A stretch of 43,305 nt of DNA from QHWK01 sp035315685 (lineage in GTDB: Bacteria > Acidobacteriota > Vicinamibacteria > Vicinamibacterales > CAVVIG01), in assembly GCA_035315685.1 (NCBI GenBank), contig DATFXR010000117.1:1-43305 (forward strand), read 5' to 3'. A model generated the notes under the pieces. It searched no databases and had not been told where the DNA came from. It saw only the letters and a program-made list of their open reading frames with translations. The translations under genes were made by a program, and so were the position numbers. Position 1 is the first letter of the stretch. Each line of letters opens with the position of its first letter. Shown here in pieces: positions 1 through 8,452 of the stretch.

Positions 1-687
1 AAGGTCGCACAGGAGGTGACCAAGGCGATGGGCGAGCAGGGCAGCGCCGCGCGCGACATCATCAAGGCAGCGCAGGCGACGACCAGGATTGCCGCGCAGG
101 TCCGCAAGGCGTCGACGGAGCAGGCGGCGTCGGCGACCGAGATCACCTCGTCCACTGACTCGATGCGCCGCGGGGCCGCCGCGACGGCGCGGGCGCTTAC
201 CGAACAGTCGCAGGGCGCGGAGCAAATCTCCAAGTCCACCGAGGGGCTCACGCGGATGATCGCGACGGCCAACCGCGCGATGAGCGAGCAGACCGCCTCA
301 GCGACGCAGGCCGCGACCGCTCTGGCGTCGATGCGGCGCGAGTCGGAGCAGGCGACACGGGCGCTGAAAGAACAGACTCGCTCCGTGCAGGACATGGCCG
401 GCGCGACGGCGAACACAGCCAGACAGATCAAGTTGATCACCCAGGCGAACCGCGACCATTCGGAGACCGCGGCGCGCGCCCTCGACCAGTTGCGGAACAT
501 CCGCGCGATCACTGACCGCAATGCCCGCGACGTGAAAGAAACACGCGGCGGCACGGTCGAACTGCTCCAGCAGGCGACTGAGCTCGCTGGACTGGTGGAA
601 AGTAGAGCGACCGGGCGAACCGGCCGGTCGGGCGGCCGCGCGACTGCCGCAAACGGCAAAGCGGAGAGACCCAGCGGGCGCGGATGA
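1..687 (+). CDS. Methyl-accepting chemotaxis protein, C-terminal part (5' end outside window)
   Basis: The reading frame is open from base 1, so the true start lies upstream. What remains is about 228 residues of Ala/Gln/Thr/Glu-rich helix, built from recurring units such as EQAASATEI, ALTEQSQGAEQI and AMSEQTASATQAA spaced at roughly 21-28 residues. This is the pattern of methyl-accepting coiled-coil signalling proteins, in which Gln/Glu pairs are the methylation sites used by CheR and CheB. The conserved hairpin tip that contacts CheA/CheW is not visible and should lie upstream. The tail is basic and low in complexity (Gly/Arg/Ala). The stop codon overlaps the next start (ATGA at 684-687), which suggests translational coupling. 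The presence of CheR, CheB and CheC downstream supports the call. Whether it is a membrane receptor or a soluble one cannot be told from this part. Confidence 0.8.
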   Translation, partial: KVAQEVTKAMGEQGSAARDIIKAAQATTRIAAQVRKASTEQAASATEITSSTDSMRRGAAATARALTEQSQGAEQISKSTEGLTRMIATANRAMSEQTASATQAATALASMRRESEQATRALKEQTRSVQDMAGATANTARQIKLITQANRDHSETAARALDQLRNIRAITDRNARDVKETRGGTVELLQQATELAGLVESRATGRTGRSGGRATAANGKAERPSGRG

Positions 688-3506
688 GCGATTCGGACTC
701 CTTCGATGACCGCAGCCCGAGCGACGGGCGCCGCATTGGAATCCTCACGACCGACACGTCGCTCCGCGTGACGAGCTGGGACGCGGCGCTCGCCGCGATG
801 ACCGGCGTCCCCGAAGATGCCGCTCGTGGCCGGGCACTCATGGACCTGATCCCGGACCTCGAGAGCCGGCACCTGCTCGGCGTGCTGCGTGAGCCGCTCG
901 ACACCGGCGTCTGCCGCGTGCTCGCGCCGGCGCTGCACGGCTTCTTGATCCGGTGTCCGCCCCCGCGCGCCTCCCGATTCGATCACATGCGGCAGCGCGT
1001 GGTGATCGGGCCGCTGCGCGATACCAACCGGACGGTCGGCCTCGCCATTACCGTCGAAGATGTGACGGAGCGGCTCGAACGCGAGCAGGCGCTCGCCAGC
1101 GAGTTGCGCCACGCCGACGCAGCCTCCCGGTTGCGCGCGATCGAGGCGCTCGAACGGCACGAGCCGGTCGAGGGCGTCGGTCCCCTTCAGCACGCGATTG
1201 CCGACGAGGACTGGCAGGTGCGCCGGTCGGCGGTGCGCGTGCTGGCGGCGCGTCGCGATCCGTCGATCGTCGAGGCGCTCGTGACGGCGCTGCGCGATCA
1301 TCATCGCAACTTCAGCGTGCTGAGCAGCGCACTCCAGCTGCTGACGGCGACGGGTATCGATCTGACGGCGGCGCTCGTCGATCTGCTGCGTCACGAGGAT
1401 GCCGACCTGCGCATCCCGGCGGCGCTCGCGCTCGGCATGCGGCCGGAGCAGCCGCTCGCAGCCAGTGCACTCGTTGACGCGCTCGACGACCCCGACGTCA
1501 ATGTCCGGTTCCACGTCATCGAAGCGCTCGGCAAGCTGGGTTCGCCGGGCGCCGTCGAGCGGCTGGCGTCGATCGCCGAGTCGAACGACTTCTTCCTGGC
1601 GTTTCCGGCGCTGGACGCCCTCGCGCGCATCAAGGATCCAGCGGTGGCGTCACGCGTGCTGCCGCTGCTGCAGGACGCGCTGGTTGGCGATCAGGCGGCC
1701 GAGGTCCTCGGGCAGATTGGCGACGAAGACGCCGTCGCGCCACTGGTCACGGCGCTCGATCGCGCCGATTCGTCGGTGACGAGCGTCGCCGACGCGCTGG
1801 TGACGATTGCACGCCGCTACCGCGAGATGCTCGGTGTCCAGGGACACATCGAGGACATCGTGCGGCGTACGATCTCCGCGGCGGCTGCTCACCGCATCAT
1901 CGATGCCGCCGCGACCACCGCGGATGCGTCGCTCAAGAACATCGTCGTGCTGCTGGGATGGTTGCGCGGACCTGAAGTGGAGCGCGCGCTGACCCATCTG
2001 CTGGGCGCGTCAGTCGTCCACCAGGAATGGATCGAGGCGATCGTCCGTTTCGGATCGCCGATGGTCGATCGACTCATCGAGCAGCTTCGCGGCGGCGATG
2101 CCGCAACGAGACGTGCTGCGGTGATCGCGCTCGGACACATCGGCGATTGCCGCGGCGTGCCCGCGCTCGTCGAGATCATCGAGGAGAACGATCGCGACCT
2201 GCTGGTGACGACCGCTGGAGCGCTGGCGCGGCTGGGCGACGCCCGCGCATTCGAGCCATTGATCACGTTGCTCGGCGACGACGATCTGTCGGTACGACAT
2301 GCTGCCATCGGCGCGCTGAATTCGATTGGCCACCCTCAGATGGCGTCGCGCATGCGCATCCTGCTCGGCTCACCGGATCCGTGCGTCCGCGAGTCGGCGG
2401 TGAAGATCGCCGGGTATTTCGGATATGTCGAGTGTGCCGCGCTGTTGCTCGTGCGGTGTCACGACACAGACGAAGCGGTCCGCGCCGCCGCGCTCGAGCA
2501 CGTGGCGTATCTCGACGACGAGCGCGCGCTCCCGCTGCTGGTGCATGCACTCGCGCACGACACGCCGCGGGCGCGGGCGGCGGCGGTGCAGGCGCTCGCG
2601 CACGTGACGCGGCCCGACGTGCTGCCCGTCCTACGGCAGGCGGCGGCCGACGCCGACCCGTGGGTGCGCTACTTCAGCGTCACCAGCCTTGGGCGACAGG
2701 TGGACCGCGAATCGCTGCCGATTCTCGAACGCGCCGCACGGCATGACGACCATCAGCCGGTGCGGATCGCCGCCGTCGAGGCGATCGGCGCGATCGGCGG
2801 CGACGCGGCGGCCGACCTGCTCGCCACGCTCACCTGTACGGAGGTCGCCGAGGTTGCGATCGGCGCGATCGCTGCGCTCGGCGAGACCGGATCCGCGCGC
2901 GCTCAGGAGCCGTTGCGCCGCGCACTCACCAGCCGCAACGCGGCGCAGCGCGCCGCGGCGGCAGGCGCAATCGCCCGCTGGGGTCACAGCCCGGCTGTGG
3001 AGATGCTGCAATGGACAGCGGCCGCCGACGGCGATCCATCGGTCGTGCACTCGGCGATTGCCGGTCTGGGCCGCATCGGCGGCGGCATGTCGCCGATTGC
3101 CGCATCGGCGATCGCCGCGCTGGCCGCGATCGCGAGCGATCCTGCACGTCGCGTCGAGGCGGTGGCTGCGCTCGCACGCGTGCCGGTCGGCGCGATCCCG
3201 CGCGTCGGCGCGTGTCTGTCCTCTCGCGATCCGCACGTCCGGCACGCCGTCGTGGAGACGCTCGGCCGGCTTTCGCATCCGATCGCGTCGGCCTACGTGC
3301 GATCCGCGCTCGGGGACAGCGACGCCGCGGTGCGTCAACACGCGGTGGTCGTGCTCGCGCGGCTCGGCTCGCGCGGCGTGGCGCGAACGTTTGCGGACAT
3401 GGCGCGTAGCGATCCAGCCGAGGGCGTCCGGCGCGCGGCGGATGGCGCACTGCGACGTCATCGCGCGGACGAGGCTGCCCGCGGCGACGCCGGAGCGACG
3501 CGATGA
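684..3506 (+). CDS. PAS domain plus HEAT-repeat protein in chemosensory operon
   Basis: This is a 940-residue soluble protein with no signal peptide or membrane segment. Residues about 12-130 form a PAS-type sensor (GILTTDTSLRVTSWDAAL at the start, ITVEDVTERLERE at the end). The rest, about 145-925, is a long array of roughly 30-residue HEAT/PBS-lyase-like helical repeats, seen as recurring units such as DDPDVNVRFHVIEALGKLG and LGDDDLSVRHAAIGALNSIG. Such solenoids act as protein-binding scaffolds in known proteins. A catalytic domain is not visible. It overlaps the MCP gene by 4 bp and cheR by 4 bp, so it is very probably part of the chemosensory complex. I infer that the PAS domain gates binding of a partner to the solenoid; which partner is unknown. 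The PAS domain resembles that of the histidine kinase at the end of the operon. Confidence 0.85.
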   Translation: MSDSDSFDDRSPSDGRRIGILTTDTSLRVTSWDAALAAMTGVPEDAARGRALMDLIPDLESRHLLGVLREPLDTGVCRVLAPALHGFLIRCPPPRASRFDHMRQRVVIGPLRDTNRTVGLAITVEDVTERLEREQALASELRHADAASRLRAIEALERHEPVEGVGPLQHAIADEDWQVRRSAVRVLAARRDPSIVEALVTALRDHHRNFSVLSSALQLLTATGIDLTAALVDLLRHEDADLRIPAALALGMRPEQPLAASALVDALDDPDVNVRFHVIEALGKLGSPGAVERLASIAESNDFFLAFPALDALARIKDPAVASRVLPLLQDALVGDQAAEVLGQIGDEDAVAPLVTALDRADSSVTSVADALVTIARRYREMLGVQGHIEDIVRRTISAAAAHRIIDAAATTADASLKNIVVLLGWLRGPEVERALTHLLGASVVHQEWIEAIVRFGSPMVDRLIEQLRGGDAATRRAAVIALGHIGDCRGVPALVEIIEENDRDLLVTTAGALARLGDARAFEPLITLLGDDDLSVRHAAIGALNSIGHPQMASRMRILLGSPDPCVRESAVKIAGYFGYVECAALLLVRCHDTDEAVRAAALEHVAYLDDERALPLLVHALAHDTPRARAAAVQALAHVTRPDVLPVLRQAAADADPWVRYFSVTSLGRQVDRESLPILERAARHDDHQPVRIAAVEAIGAIGGDAAADLLATLTCTEVAEVAIGAIAALGETGSARAQEPLRRALTSRNAAQRAAAAGAIARWGHSPAVEMLQWTAAADGDPSVVHSAIAGLGRIGGGMSPIAASAIAALAAIASDPARRVEAVAALARVPVGAIPRVGACLSSRDPHVRHAVVETLGRLSHPIASAYVRSALGDSDAAVRQHAVVVLARLGSRGVARTFADMARSDPAEGVRRAADGALRRHRADEAARGDAGATR

Positions 3507-4363
3507 TCCGGCTCGAGCATGACACGCTCGGCGTGCCTGAGACCGGGTTGCCGGTGCTTCGCGAGCTCGTGCACGAGCGGACCGGCGTGTTGTTCGATGG
3601 CACCCGATCCGACCTGCTCGCCGAGCGGCTCGCGCCGCTGGTGCTGCGCCGCGGCTTCAGGTCGTATCTCGACCTCTACTACCTGCTGAAGTACGACGAA
3701 GCTGCCGCGAAGACGGCGTGGGCCGAGGTCTTCGATGCGCTGGCGGTCCCCGAGACCTACTTCTGGCGGGAGATCGATCAGGTGAAAGGGGTCGTGTGCC
3801 GCGTCATCCCGGAGCTGATCGGCCGCGCGCCACATGGCGTCGTGCGGATCTGGAGCGTCCCGTGCGCCAGCGGTGAGGAGCCGCTGACGATTGCAATGGC
3901 GCTGAACGAAGCCGGCTGGTTCGATCGCGCGCGAATCGAGATCTACGCGAGCGACGCCAGCCCGGCAGCGCTCGATCGCGCGCGGGCAGGACGGTATCGC
4001 GCCCGGTCGCTGCGAGCGCTGCCGCCCCACCTGGTCGAGAGGTACTTCACCGCCGTGGACGGCGTGTTCATCCCGGATCCGGTGCTCAGCAGTCGAGTGA
4101 CGGCGTGGACGACCGTCAACCTGCTCGCCGCCGACGAGGTGGCGCCGTTCGCACGGAGTCCGATCGTGTTTTGCCGCAATGCGTTCATCTATTTCTCGCC
4201 TCACGCAATACGCCGCGTTGTCGACACCTTCGCCGCTGCGATGCCGCCCGGCGGGTATCTTTGCGTCGGCGCATCCGAATCGGTCCTGAATCTGACAACC
4301 GTATTCATGCTCGAGGAGCTGGACGGTGCGTTCGTGTACGTCAAGCGAGGACGTGATGCCTGA
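3503..4363 (+). CDS. cheR: Chemotaxis protein methyltransferase CheR
   Basis: The 286-residue product methylates glutamates of the chemoreceptor using S-adenosylmethionine. The N-terminal helical domain (about residues 10-80) is followed by the Rossmann-type methyltransferase domain. Visible signatures are VPETYFWREIDQ, the SAM-binding stretch IWSVPCASGEEPLTIAMAL and the late motif IVFCRNAFIYF, which corresponds to the usual RNVLIYF. The length is typical for CheR. There is no TPR extension and no obvious receptor-tethering pentapeptide site. The ATG at 3503 overlaps the previous stop (ATGA), and the 3' end overlaps cheB by 8 bp. With CheB and CheC it forms the adaptation module of this operon. 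Confidence 0.95.
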   Translation: MIRLEHDTLGVPETGLPVLRELVHERTGVLFDGTRSDLLAERLAPLVLRRGFRSYLDLYYLLKYDEAAAKTAWAEVFDALAVPETYFWREIDQVKGVVCRVIPELIGRAPHGVVRIWSVPCASGEEPLTIAMALNEAGWFDRARIEIYASDASPAALDRARAGRYRARSLRALPPHLVERYFTAVDGVFIPDPVLSSRVTAWTTVNLLAADEVAPFARSPIVFCRNAFIYFSPHAIRRVVDTFAAAMPPGGYLCVGASESVLNLTTVFMLEELDGAFVYVKRGRDA

Positions 4364-5384
4364 CATCGTCCGCGTCCTCATCGTTGACGACTCCGCCTAC
4401 GTCCGGAAGGTGATCCGGCAGATGCTCTCGCGCAGCCCGTTCATCGATGTCGTCGGGGCGGCGCGCGACGGCAGAGAAGCGCTCGAGATGGTGGCAGAGC
4501 TGCGGCCGGACGTCATCACGTGCGACCTGATCATGCCCGGGCTGGACGGCGTCGCGTTCATCCGCGAACAGCTGGGCCGCCAGCCAGTGCCGATCGTGAT
4601 TGTCAGTGTGGCCAGCGAATCCGGGGAGCTGGTGCTGTCGGCGCTCGACGCCGGAGCGGTCGATTTCGTGCAGAAGCCGACCGCGCTGGCGACCGATCGG
4701 CTATTGGAAATCGCCGAGGATCTCGTCGACAAGGTCAAGACCGCGGCCGGCGCGCGGCCGGTGGCCGCTCGTGCGGTGCCGGCGCCGGTGCTGCCGCGCA
4801 CGGTGTCCTCGAACGCGTTCGACATTGTCGTCATCGGCATCTCAACCGGTGGTCCGCAGGCGCTGAAGGCGATCATCCCGAAGCTGCCGAGCGGCTTTCC
4901 GCTGCCGATCGCGATTGTTCTGCACATGCCGGTTGGCTACACTGAGCTCTACGCGCGCAAACTGGACGAGCAGTCCCAGCTCTCCGTCGTCGAAGCCCAA
5001 GGGTCGGAGCCCGTCACGGCAGGACGCGTGTACATCGCACCGGCGGGCCGACATCTCACCCTGCGGCGCAATGCAACGGGCCAGGTGATGACGCAGCTCG
5101 ATGTGCGGCCGATCGATACGCCGTACCGGCCGTCGGTCGACGCGTTGTTCCAGTCAGCGGCCGAGGTGTATGGAAGTCGCGTGCTCGGCGTCGTCATGAC
5201 CGGAATGGGTTCGGATGGCCGCGAAGGCGCCGCCTGGATCAAGGCCAAAGGCGGAACGGTGTTGACCGAGGCCGAGCACAGCTGCGTCGTGTACGGGATG
5301 CCGCGGTCGATCGTCGAAGCTGGACTGAGCGACGGCGCGATCGCACTCGAGCGGATGGTAGACGCGCTGCTCGACCGTGTATGA
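4356..5384 (+). CDS. cheB: Protein-glutamate methylesterase/glutamine deamidase CheB
   Basis: The 342-residue protein has an N-terminal receiver domain (RVLIVDDSAYVRKVIRQML, with phospho-acceptor Asp in TCDLIMPGLDG) and a C-terminal methylesterase domain. The catalytic triad is visible: Ser in GISTGGPQAL, His in LHMPVGYT and Asp in VMTGMGSDG. It removes methyl groups from the chemoreceptor, and phosphorylation of the receiver normally activates it. I chose the ATG at 4356 because a GAGG lies just upstream (4347-4350) and the receiver domain then begins at residue 4-5. An in-frame ATG at 4326 would add ten residues with no family resemblance. It overlaps cheR by 8 bp and the next gene by 4 bp. 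Confidence 0.95.
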   Translation: MPDIVRVLIVDDSAYVRKVIRQMLSRSPFIDVVGAARDGREALEMVAELRPDVITCDLIMPGLDGVAFIREQLGRQPVPIVIVSVASESGELVLSALDAGAVDFVQKPTALATDRLLEIAEDLVDKVKTAAGARPVAARAVPAPVLPRTVSSNAFDIVVIGISTGGPQALKAIIPKLPSGFPLPIAIVLHMPVGYTELYARKLDEQSQLSVVEAQGSEPVTAGRVYIAPAGRHLTLRRNATGQVMTQLDVRPIDTPYRPSVDALFQSAAEVYGSRVLGVVMTGMGSDGREGAAWIKAKGGTVLTEAEHSCVVYGMPRSIVEAGLSDGAIALERMVDALLDRV

Positions 5385-5749
5385 GCGCAAAGATTCTGGT
5401 GGTGGACGACTCCGGGCTGGCGCGGCGCAGCATGCGCGCGATCCTCGAGCCGCTTGGCTATCAGATTGTCGAGGCCGAAGACGGAATGACCGCGCTCGAG
5501 CGGTACTTTCTCGAGAAGCCCGACCTCGTGTTGCTCGACCTGGTGATGCACGGCATGCCCGGGCTCGACGTCCTTGCCAAGCTGCAGGAACTCGATCGCG
5601 ATGCGCGCGTGGTCGTCGTCTCCGCGGATGTTCAGGACTCGTCGCGCGAGATGGCCGAGAGCGGCGGCGCCAGCGGGTTCGTGACGAAGCCGGTCGATCG
5701 CGCGGCCATTCTGAAGGTCGTCGCAGACGTGCTTGGAGCAAACGCGTGA
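5381..5749 (+). CDS. Single-domain CheY-like response regulator
   Basis: The 122-residue product is a lone receiver domain. The acidic pair is in ILVVDDSGLARRSMRAIL, the phospho-acceptor Asp in LVLLDLVMHGMPGLDVL, the conserved Ser/Thr-type position in VVVSADVQDSS, and the Lys in GFVTKPVDRAAI. It would carry phosphate from CheA to an effector, such as a flagellar switch, a pilus motor or another kinase. The next gene encodes CheC, a phosphatase for CheY-like proteins, so the two are probably partners. It overlaps cheB by 4 bp (ATGA) and cheC by 1 bp (TGATG). No output domain is present. Confidence 0.9.
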   Translation: MSAKILVVDDSGLARRSMRAILEPLGYQIVEAEDGMTALERYFLEKPDLVLLDLVMHGMPGLDVLAKLQELDRDARVVVVSADVQDSSREMAESGGASGFVTKPVDRAAILKVVADVLGANA

Positions 5750-6363
5750 TGCAGCTCACGGCCGCTCAGCAGGACGCGCTGGTCGAGCTGCTGAACATCG
5801 GATTCGGTCGCGCCGCCGCCTCGCTGTCGCAGCTCACCGGACATCGCGTGCTGCTCGACGTGCCGCAGGTCTCGCTGCATGCCATCGACGAAGTCGGCGA
5901 GGCACTGGAGCGGACGATCCGCGGCCATGTCGCGAGCGTCCACCAGATCTTCACCGGCCCGGTCGGCGGCGACGCGCTGCTGATTCTCGACGAGGCGGGC
6001 GCCGCGATCCTGAAGGAACTGCTGACCAGCGAGCCGGCGCTGCCGCTGGCGATCGACGCCTCGGCACGCGAAGTCATCACCGAGGTCGGTAACATCCTGC
6101 TGAACGCCTGCCTCGGGACATTCGGCAATCTCCTGAGAGTGCAGGTGTCGTTCTCGGTGCCGCATCTCAGCATCGAGAACGTCGCCGGGCTGCTCGAGTC
6201 CCTCATGGTCAGCCAGCAGGGCATCCGCTACGCGCTGATCGTCCACGCCGCCTTCCGGCTGCGCGATACGCAGGTGACCGGGTACCTGATGATCGTCCTC
6301 AGCGTCGCGTCACTGGACCGGCTGATCCGGGCGGTCGAGGACTGGGAGAGCGCGCAGCGATAA
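5749..6363 (+). CDS. cheC: CheC-family CheY-P phosphatase
   Basis: The 204-residue protein is a CheC/CheX/FliY-family phosphatase that dephosphorylates CheY-P. Two copies of the active-site helix are visible, as in true CheC: DALVELLNIGFG near the N-terminus (residues about 8-19), which fits the family pattern D/S-x3-E-x2-N, and REVITEVGNILLNAC near residue 106, where the Glu and Asn are kept and the first position is Glu. The start at 5749 shares its A with the TGA of the CheY gene. The same frame is open further upstream, but only as an overlap across the receiver gene. Presence of cheC rather than cheZ is common outside the Proteobacteria. CheD is not seen nearby. Confidence 0.88.
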   Translation: MQLTAAQQDALVELLNIGFGRAAASLSQLTGHRVLLDVPQVSLHAIDEVGEALERTIRGHVASVHQIFTGPVGGDALLILDEAGAAILKELLTSEPALPLAIDASAREVITEVGNILLNACLGTFGNLLRVQVSFSVPHLSIENVAGLLESLMVSQQGIRYALIVHAAFRLRDTQVTGYLMIVLSVASLDRLIRAVEDWESAQR

Positions 6364-6365
6364 CC

Positions 6366-7985
6366 ATGGCAGCCGCAGGAAGAAAGCACACGCTCGACGC
6401 CGCGGCGGAGCGGTGGTTCGAAGAGCTCGACGACCGGGGTGTGTTCATGACGGACGATCGCCTGATCGTCCGGCGATGGAACCGGTGGCTCGCTGCGCAG
6501 ACCGGACGGCGCGCGGAGGAGATGGTCGGGCGCGCGCTGCTGGACCTGTATCCGGCGCTGGTCGACCGCGGCGTCGACCGCTACTACCGCGACGCGCTGG
6601 CAGGTGAAGTCCGGATTCTTTCCGAACGGTTTCACAAGTTCCTGTTGCCGATCACCCGCAACTTCCACGGCGCCGGCCTCACGGAGATGGCGCAGACCGC
6701 GCGGATCGAGCCGCTCGTCCACGAGGGCTCGATTGTCGGCACGATCACGCTGATCGAGGACGTCACCGAGCGCGTCATCGCCGAGCGCGAGCTGCGCAAT
6801 CAGATCACCGCGTCGGAGCAGGCGCGCCACCTCGCGGAGGAGGCGTCGCGGCTCAAGGACGATTTTCTCGCGACGCTGTCGCACGAGATCCGGACGCCGC
6901 TGAACGCCGTGATCGGCTGGACGCGGATTCTCCGGACGCAGCCGGCGATCCGATCGCAGGCGCACGCGCTCGAGGTCATCGAGCGCAACGCCATCTCGCA
7001 GATGCGCCTGGTCGAGGATCTGCTCGACATGGCACGCATCATCAGCGGCAAGCTGCGACTGAACATCGATGCCATCCCAATCACGGACGTCGCCAGAGCC
7101 GCCGTCGATGTGGTGGCGCCGGCGGCCGCCGCCAAGCAAATCACCGTCGAGGTCCTGTTCGACGATGAACTGCCGACGGTGAGCGGGGACGCGGATCGGT
7201 TGCAGCAGGTGGTGTGGAACCTGCTGTCGAACGCGGTCAAGTTCACCGAGTCGGGCGGCTCGGTTCGACTCCAGATCAAGAGCGATGACGGCAGGGTGCG
7301 GCTCTCGGTCCGGGACAGCGGGCAGGGGATTTCACCCGAGTTCCTGCCGTACGTGTTCGACCGGTTCCGGCAGGCTGACTCGTCGGCGAGCCGACGTCAC
7401 GGCGGCCTGGGCCTGGGCCTGGCGCTCGTCCGACAGATCATCGAGCTCCATGGCGGCACGGTCGGCGTCGAGAGCGGCGGCGTGCGTAAAGGTTCCACAT
7501 TCTGGGTGTCGTTGCCGACCGTACCGGCGTTCGGCACGGAGGCGGCGCCGGCGGCCGTCGAACCGCGCGAACCGGTGACGTTGAAGGGCGTGTCCGTGCT
7601 GATCGTGGAAGACGAGAACGATGCGCGCGAGTTGCTGGTCGCGATGCTCGAGGACTACGGCGCCGAGGTCCGCGCGGTCGGGTCGGCCGCGGCGGCGCTG
7701 GAGGCGCTGCAGGGCGGCAGATTCAGCCCGGACATCCTCGTATCCGACGTCGGCATGCCGAGCACGGACGGCTTCGCGCTCGTCCGCGAGATCCGTGCGC
7801 TTCCGGCCGAGAAGCTGCGCAGGCTGCCGGCGATTGCCGTGACCGCTTATGCCAACCCGGAAGATCGCGTCCGCGCGCTGGTCGCCGGCTATCAGAATCA
7901 CGTACCGAAGCCGGTCGATGCGGGGGTGCTCGCCGTCGCGATCGCGCAGCTGATCGCGCGACCGCTGCCGCGCAATCACGCCTGA
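6366..7985 (+). CDS. PAS-containing hybrid sensor histidine kinase with C-terminal receiver
   Basis: The 539-residue cytoplasmic protein has three parts. A PAS sensor (about 15-145) is followed by a HisKA/HATPase_c kinase core and then a receiver. The phospho-accepting His is in FLATLSHEIRTPLN (about H173). ATP-lid motifs follow: the N-box in LLSNAVKFTE, DSGQGISPEFL and HGGLGLGLALV. The receiver starts near residue 410 (SVLIVEDENDARELL) with the acceptor Asp in DILVSDVGMPSTDGF and the Lys in HVPKPVDAG. No membrane segment is seen. It lies 2 bp after cheC and is the last gene of the operon. The PAS domain shares its layout with that of the HEAT-repeat protein, including a central Phe-Leu stretch and a final EDVTER. 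It may be an accessory kinase linking the chemosensory system to another output. Confidence 0.92.
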   Translation: MAAAGRKHTLDAAAERWFEELDDRGVFMTDDRLIVRRWNRWLAAQTGRRAEEMVGRALLDLYPALVDRGVDRYYRDALAGEVRILSERFHKFLLPITRNFHGAGLTEMAQTARIEPLVHEGSIVGTITLIEDVTERVIAERELRNQITASEQARHLAEEASRLKDDFLATLSHEIRTPLNAVIGWTRILRTQPAIRSQAHALEVIERNAISQMRLVEDLLDMARIISGKLRLNIDAIPITDVARAAVDVVAPAAAAKQITVEVLFDDELPTVSGDADRLQQVVWNLLSNAVKFTESGGSVRLQIKSDDGRVRLSVRDSGQGISPEFLPYVFDRFRQADSSASRRHGGLGLGLALVRQIIELHGGTVGVESGGVRKGSTFWVSLPTVPAFGTEAAPAAVEPREPVTLKGVSVLIVEDENDARELLVAMLEDYGAEVRAVGSAAAALEALQGGRFSPDILVSDVGMPSTDGFALVREIRALPAEKLRRLPAIAVTAYANPEDRVRALVAGYQNHVPKPVDAGVLAVAIAQLIARPLPRNHA

Positions 7986-8100
7986 CGGCTCAGGCGGATA
8001 TCTCGTCCGTGCGGCGCACCTGAGTCGAAGTGATTGAGAGGGTGACGAAAAGCTGCTGGCGCGGGGCGCGACACGCCACTCGGCGGTATGCCGATTGGCG

Positions 8101-8298
8101 CTATTCGATCTGCCAGTCCTGAAGTGGTTGCGGGCCCGGCTTGATCCCCTCGAGGTCGGGGTCGACACCGTCGCCGCGCGCAGGCGTATTCGCCTTCTGC
8201 GCCGCGGCTTCCAGCCGGCGTGCCTGTTTCTCGTTGCGACGCTCCTGGCGCTGGCGCTCGCGCTGGCGCTTCTGCTGTGATGGCCGTGACTTGTTCAC
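8101..8298 (-). CDS. Small basic hypothetical protein
   Basis: A short reading frame of about 65 residues starts at GTG 8298. An in-frame ATG at 8352 would give 83 residues. The core is strikingly charged (KSRPSQQKRQRERQRQERR) and is followed by a helical Ala/Arg stretch and an acidic tail ending LQDWQIE. Such short Lys/Arg/Gln-rich proteins occur as conserved hypotheticals in many bacteria, and the composition would suit nucleic-acid or ribosome contact. I cannot assign a function. I prefer the GTG because the charged core begins there and a GGGG lies just upstream. It stands alone on the minus strand, divergent from the gene at 8453, so the bases between 8299 and 8452 should carry both promoters. 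Confidence 0.55.
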   Translation of the reverse strand: MNKSRPSQQKRQRERQRQERRNEKQARRLEAAAQKANTPARGDGVDPDLEGIKPGPQPLQDWQIE

Positions 8299-8452
8299 CC
8301 CCTGATTGTACGACGAGACAGCCGTCCTGTCATAATGATCCGTGCCGTTCACGACTCCTGCGTTCCGACCTGCTGAACGGCGTCGAAGACCCCGGCTTCA
8401 CGCGACCGGCCGCGCCTGAAGCCGATGCGATTCCACACGGCTGCGGTTCCTC

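Noticed and set aside
2631..3461. Long antisense open frames (for example 2631-3461 minus, 15116-16498 plus, 17204-18292 plus, 22399-23949 minus)
   Set aside because: They are Arg/Ala-rich mirror images of strongly supported genes, an expected result of high GC content. None shows a domain, a start with a ribosome site, or gene-like neighbours.
5377..5748. N-terminal extension of CheC across the CheY-like gene (fusion of receiver and phosphatase)
   Set aside because: The CheC frame is open upstream, but the receiver domain is encoded in a different frame with its own stop. The upstream residues in the CheC frame are Arg-rich and meaningless.
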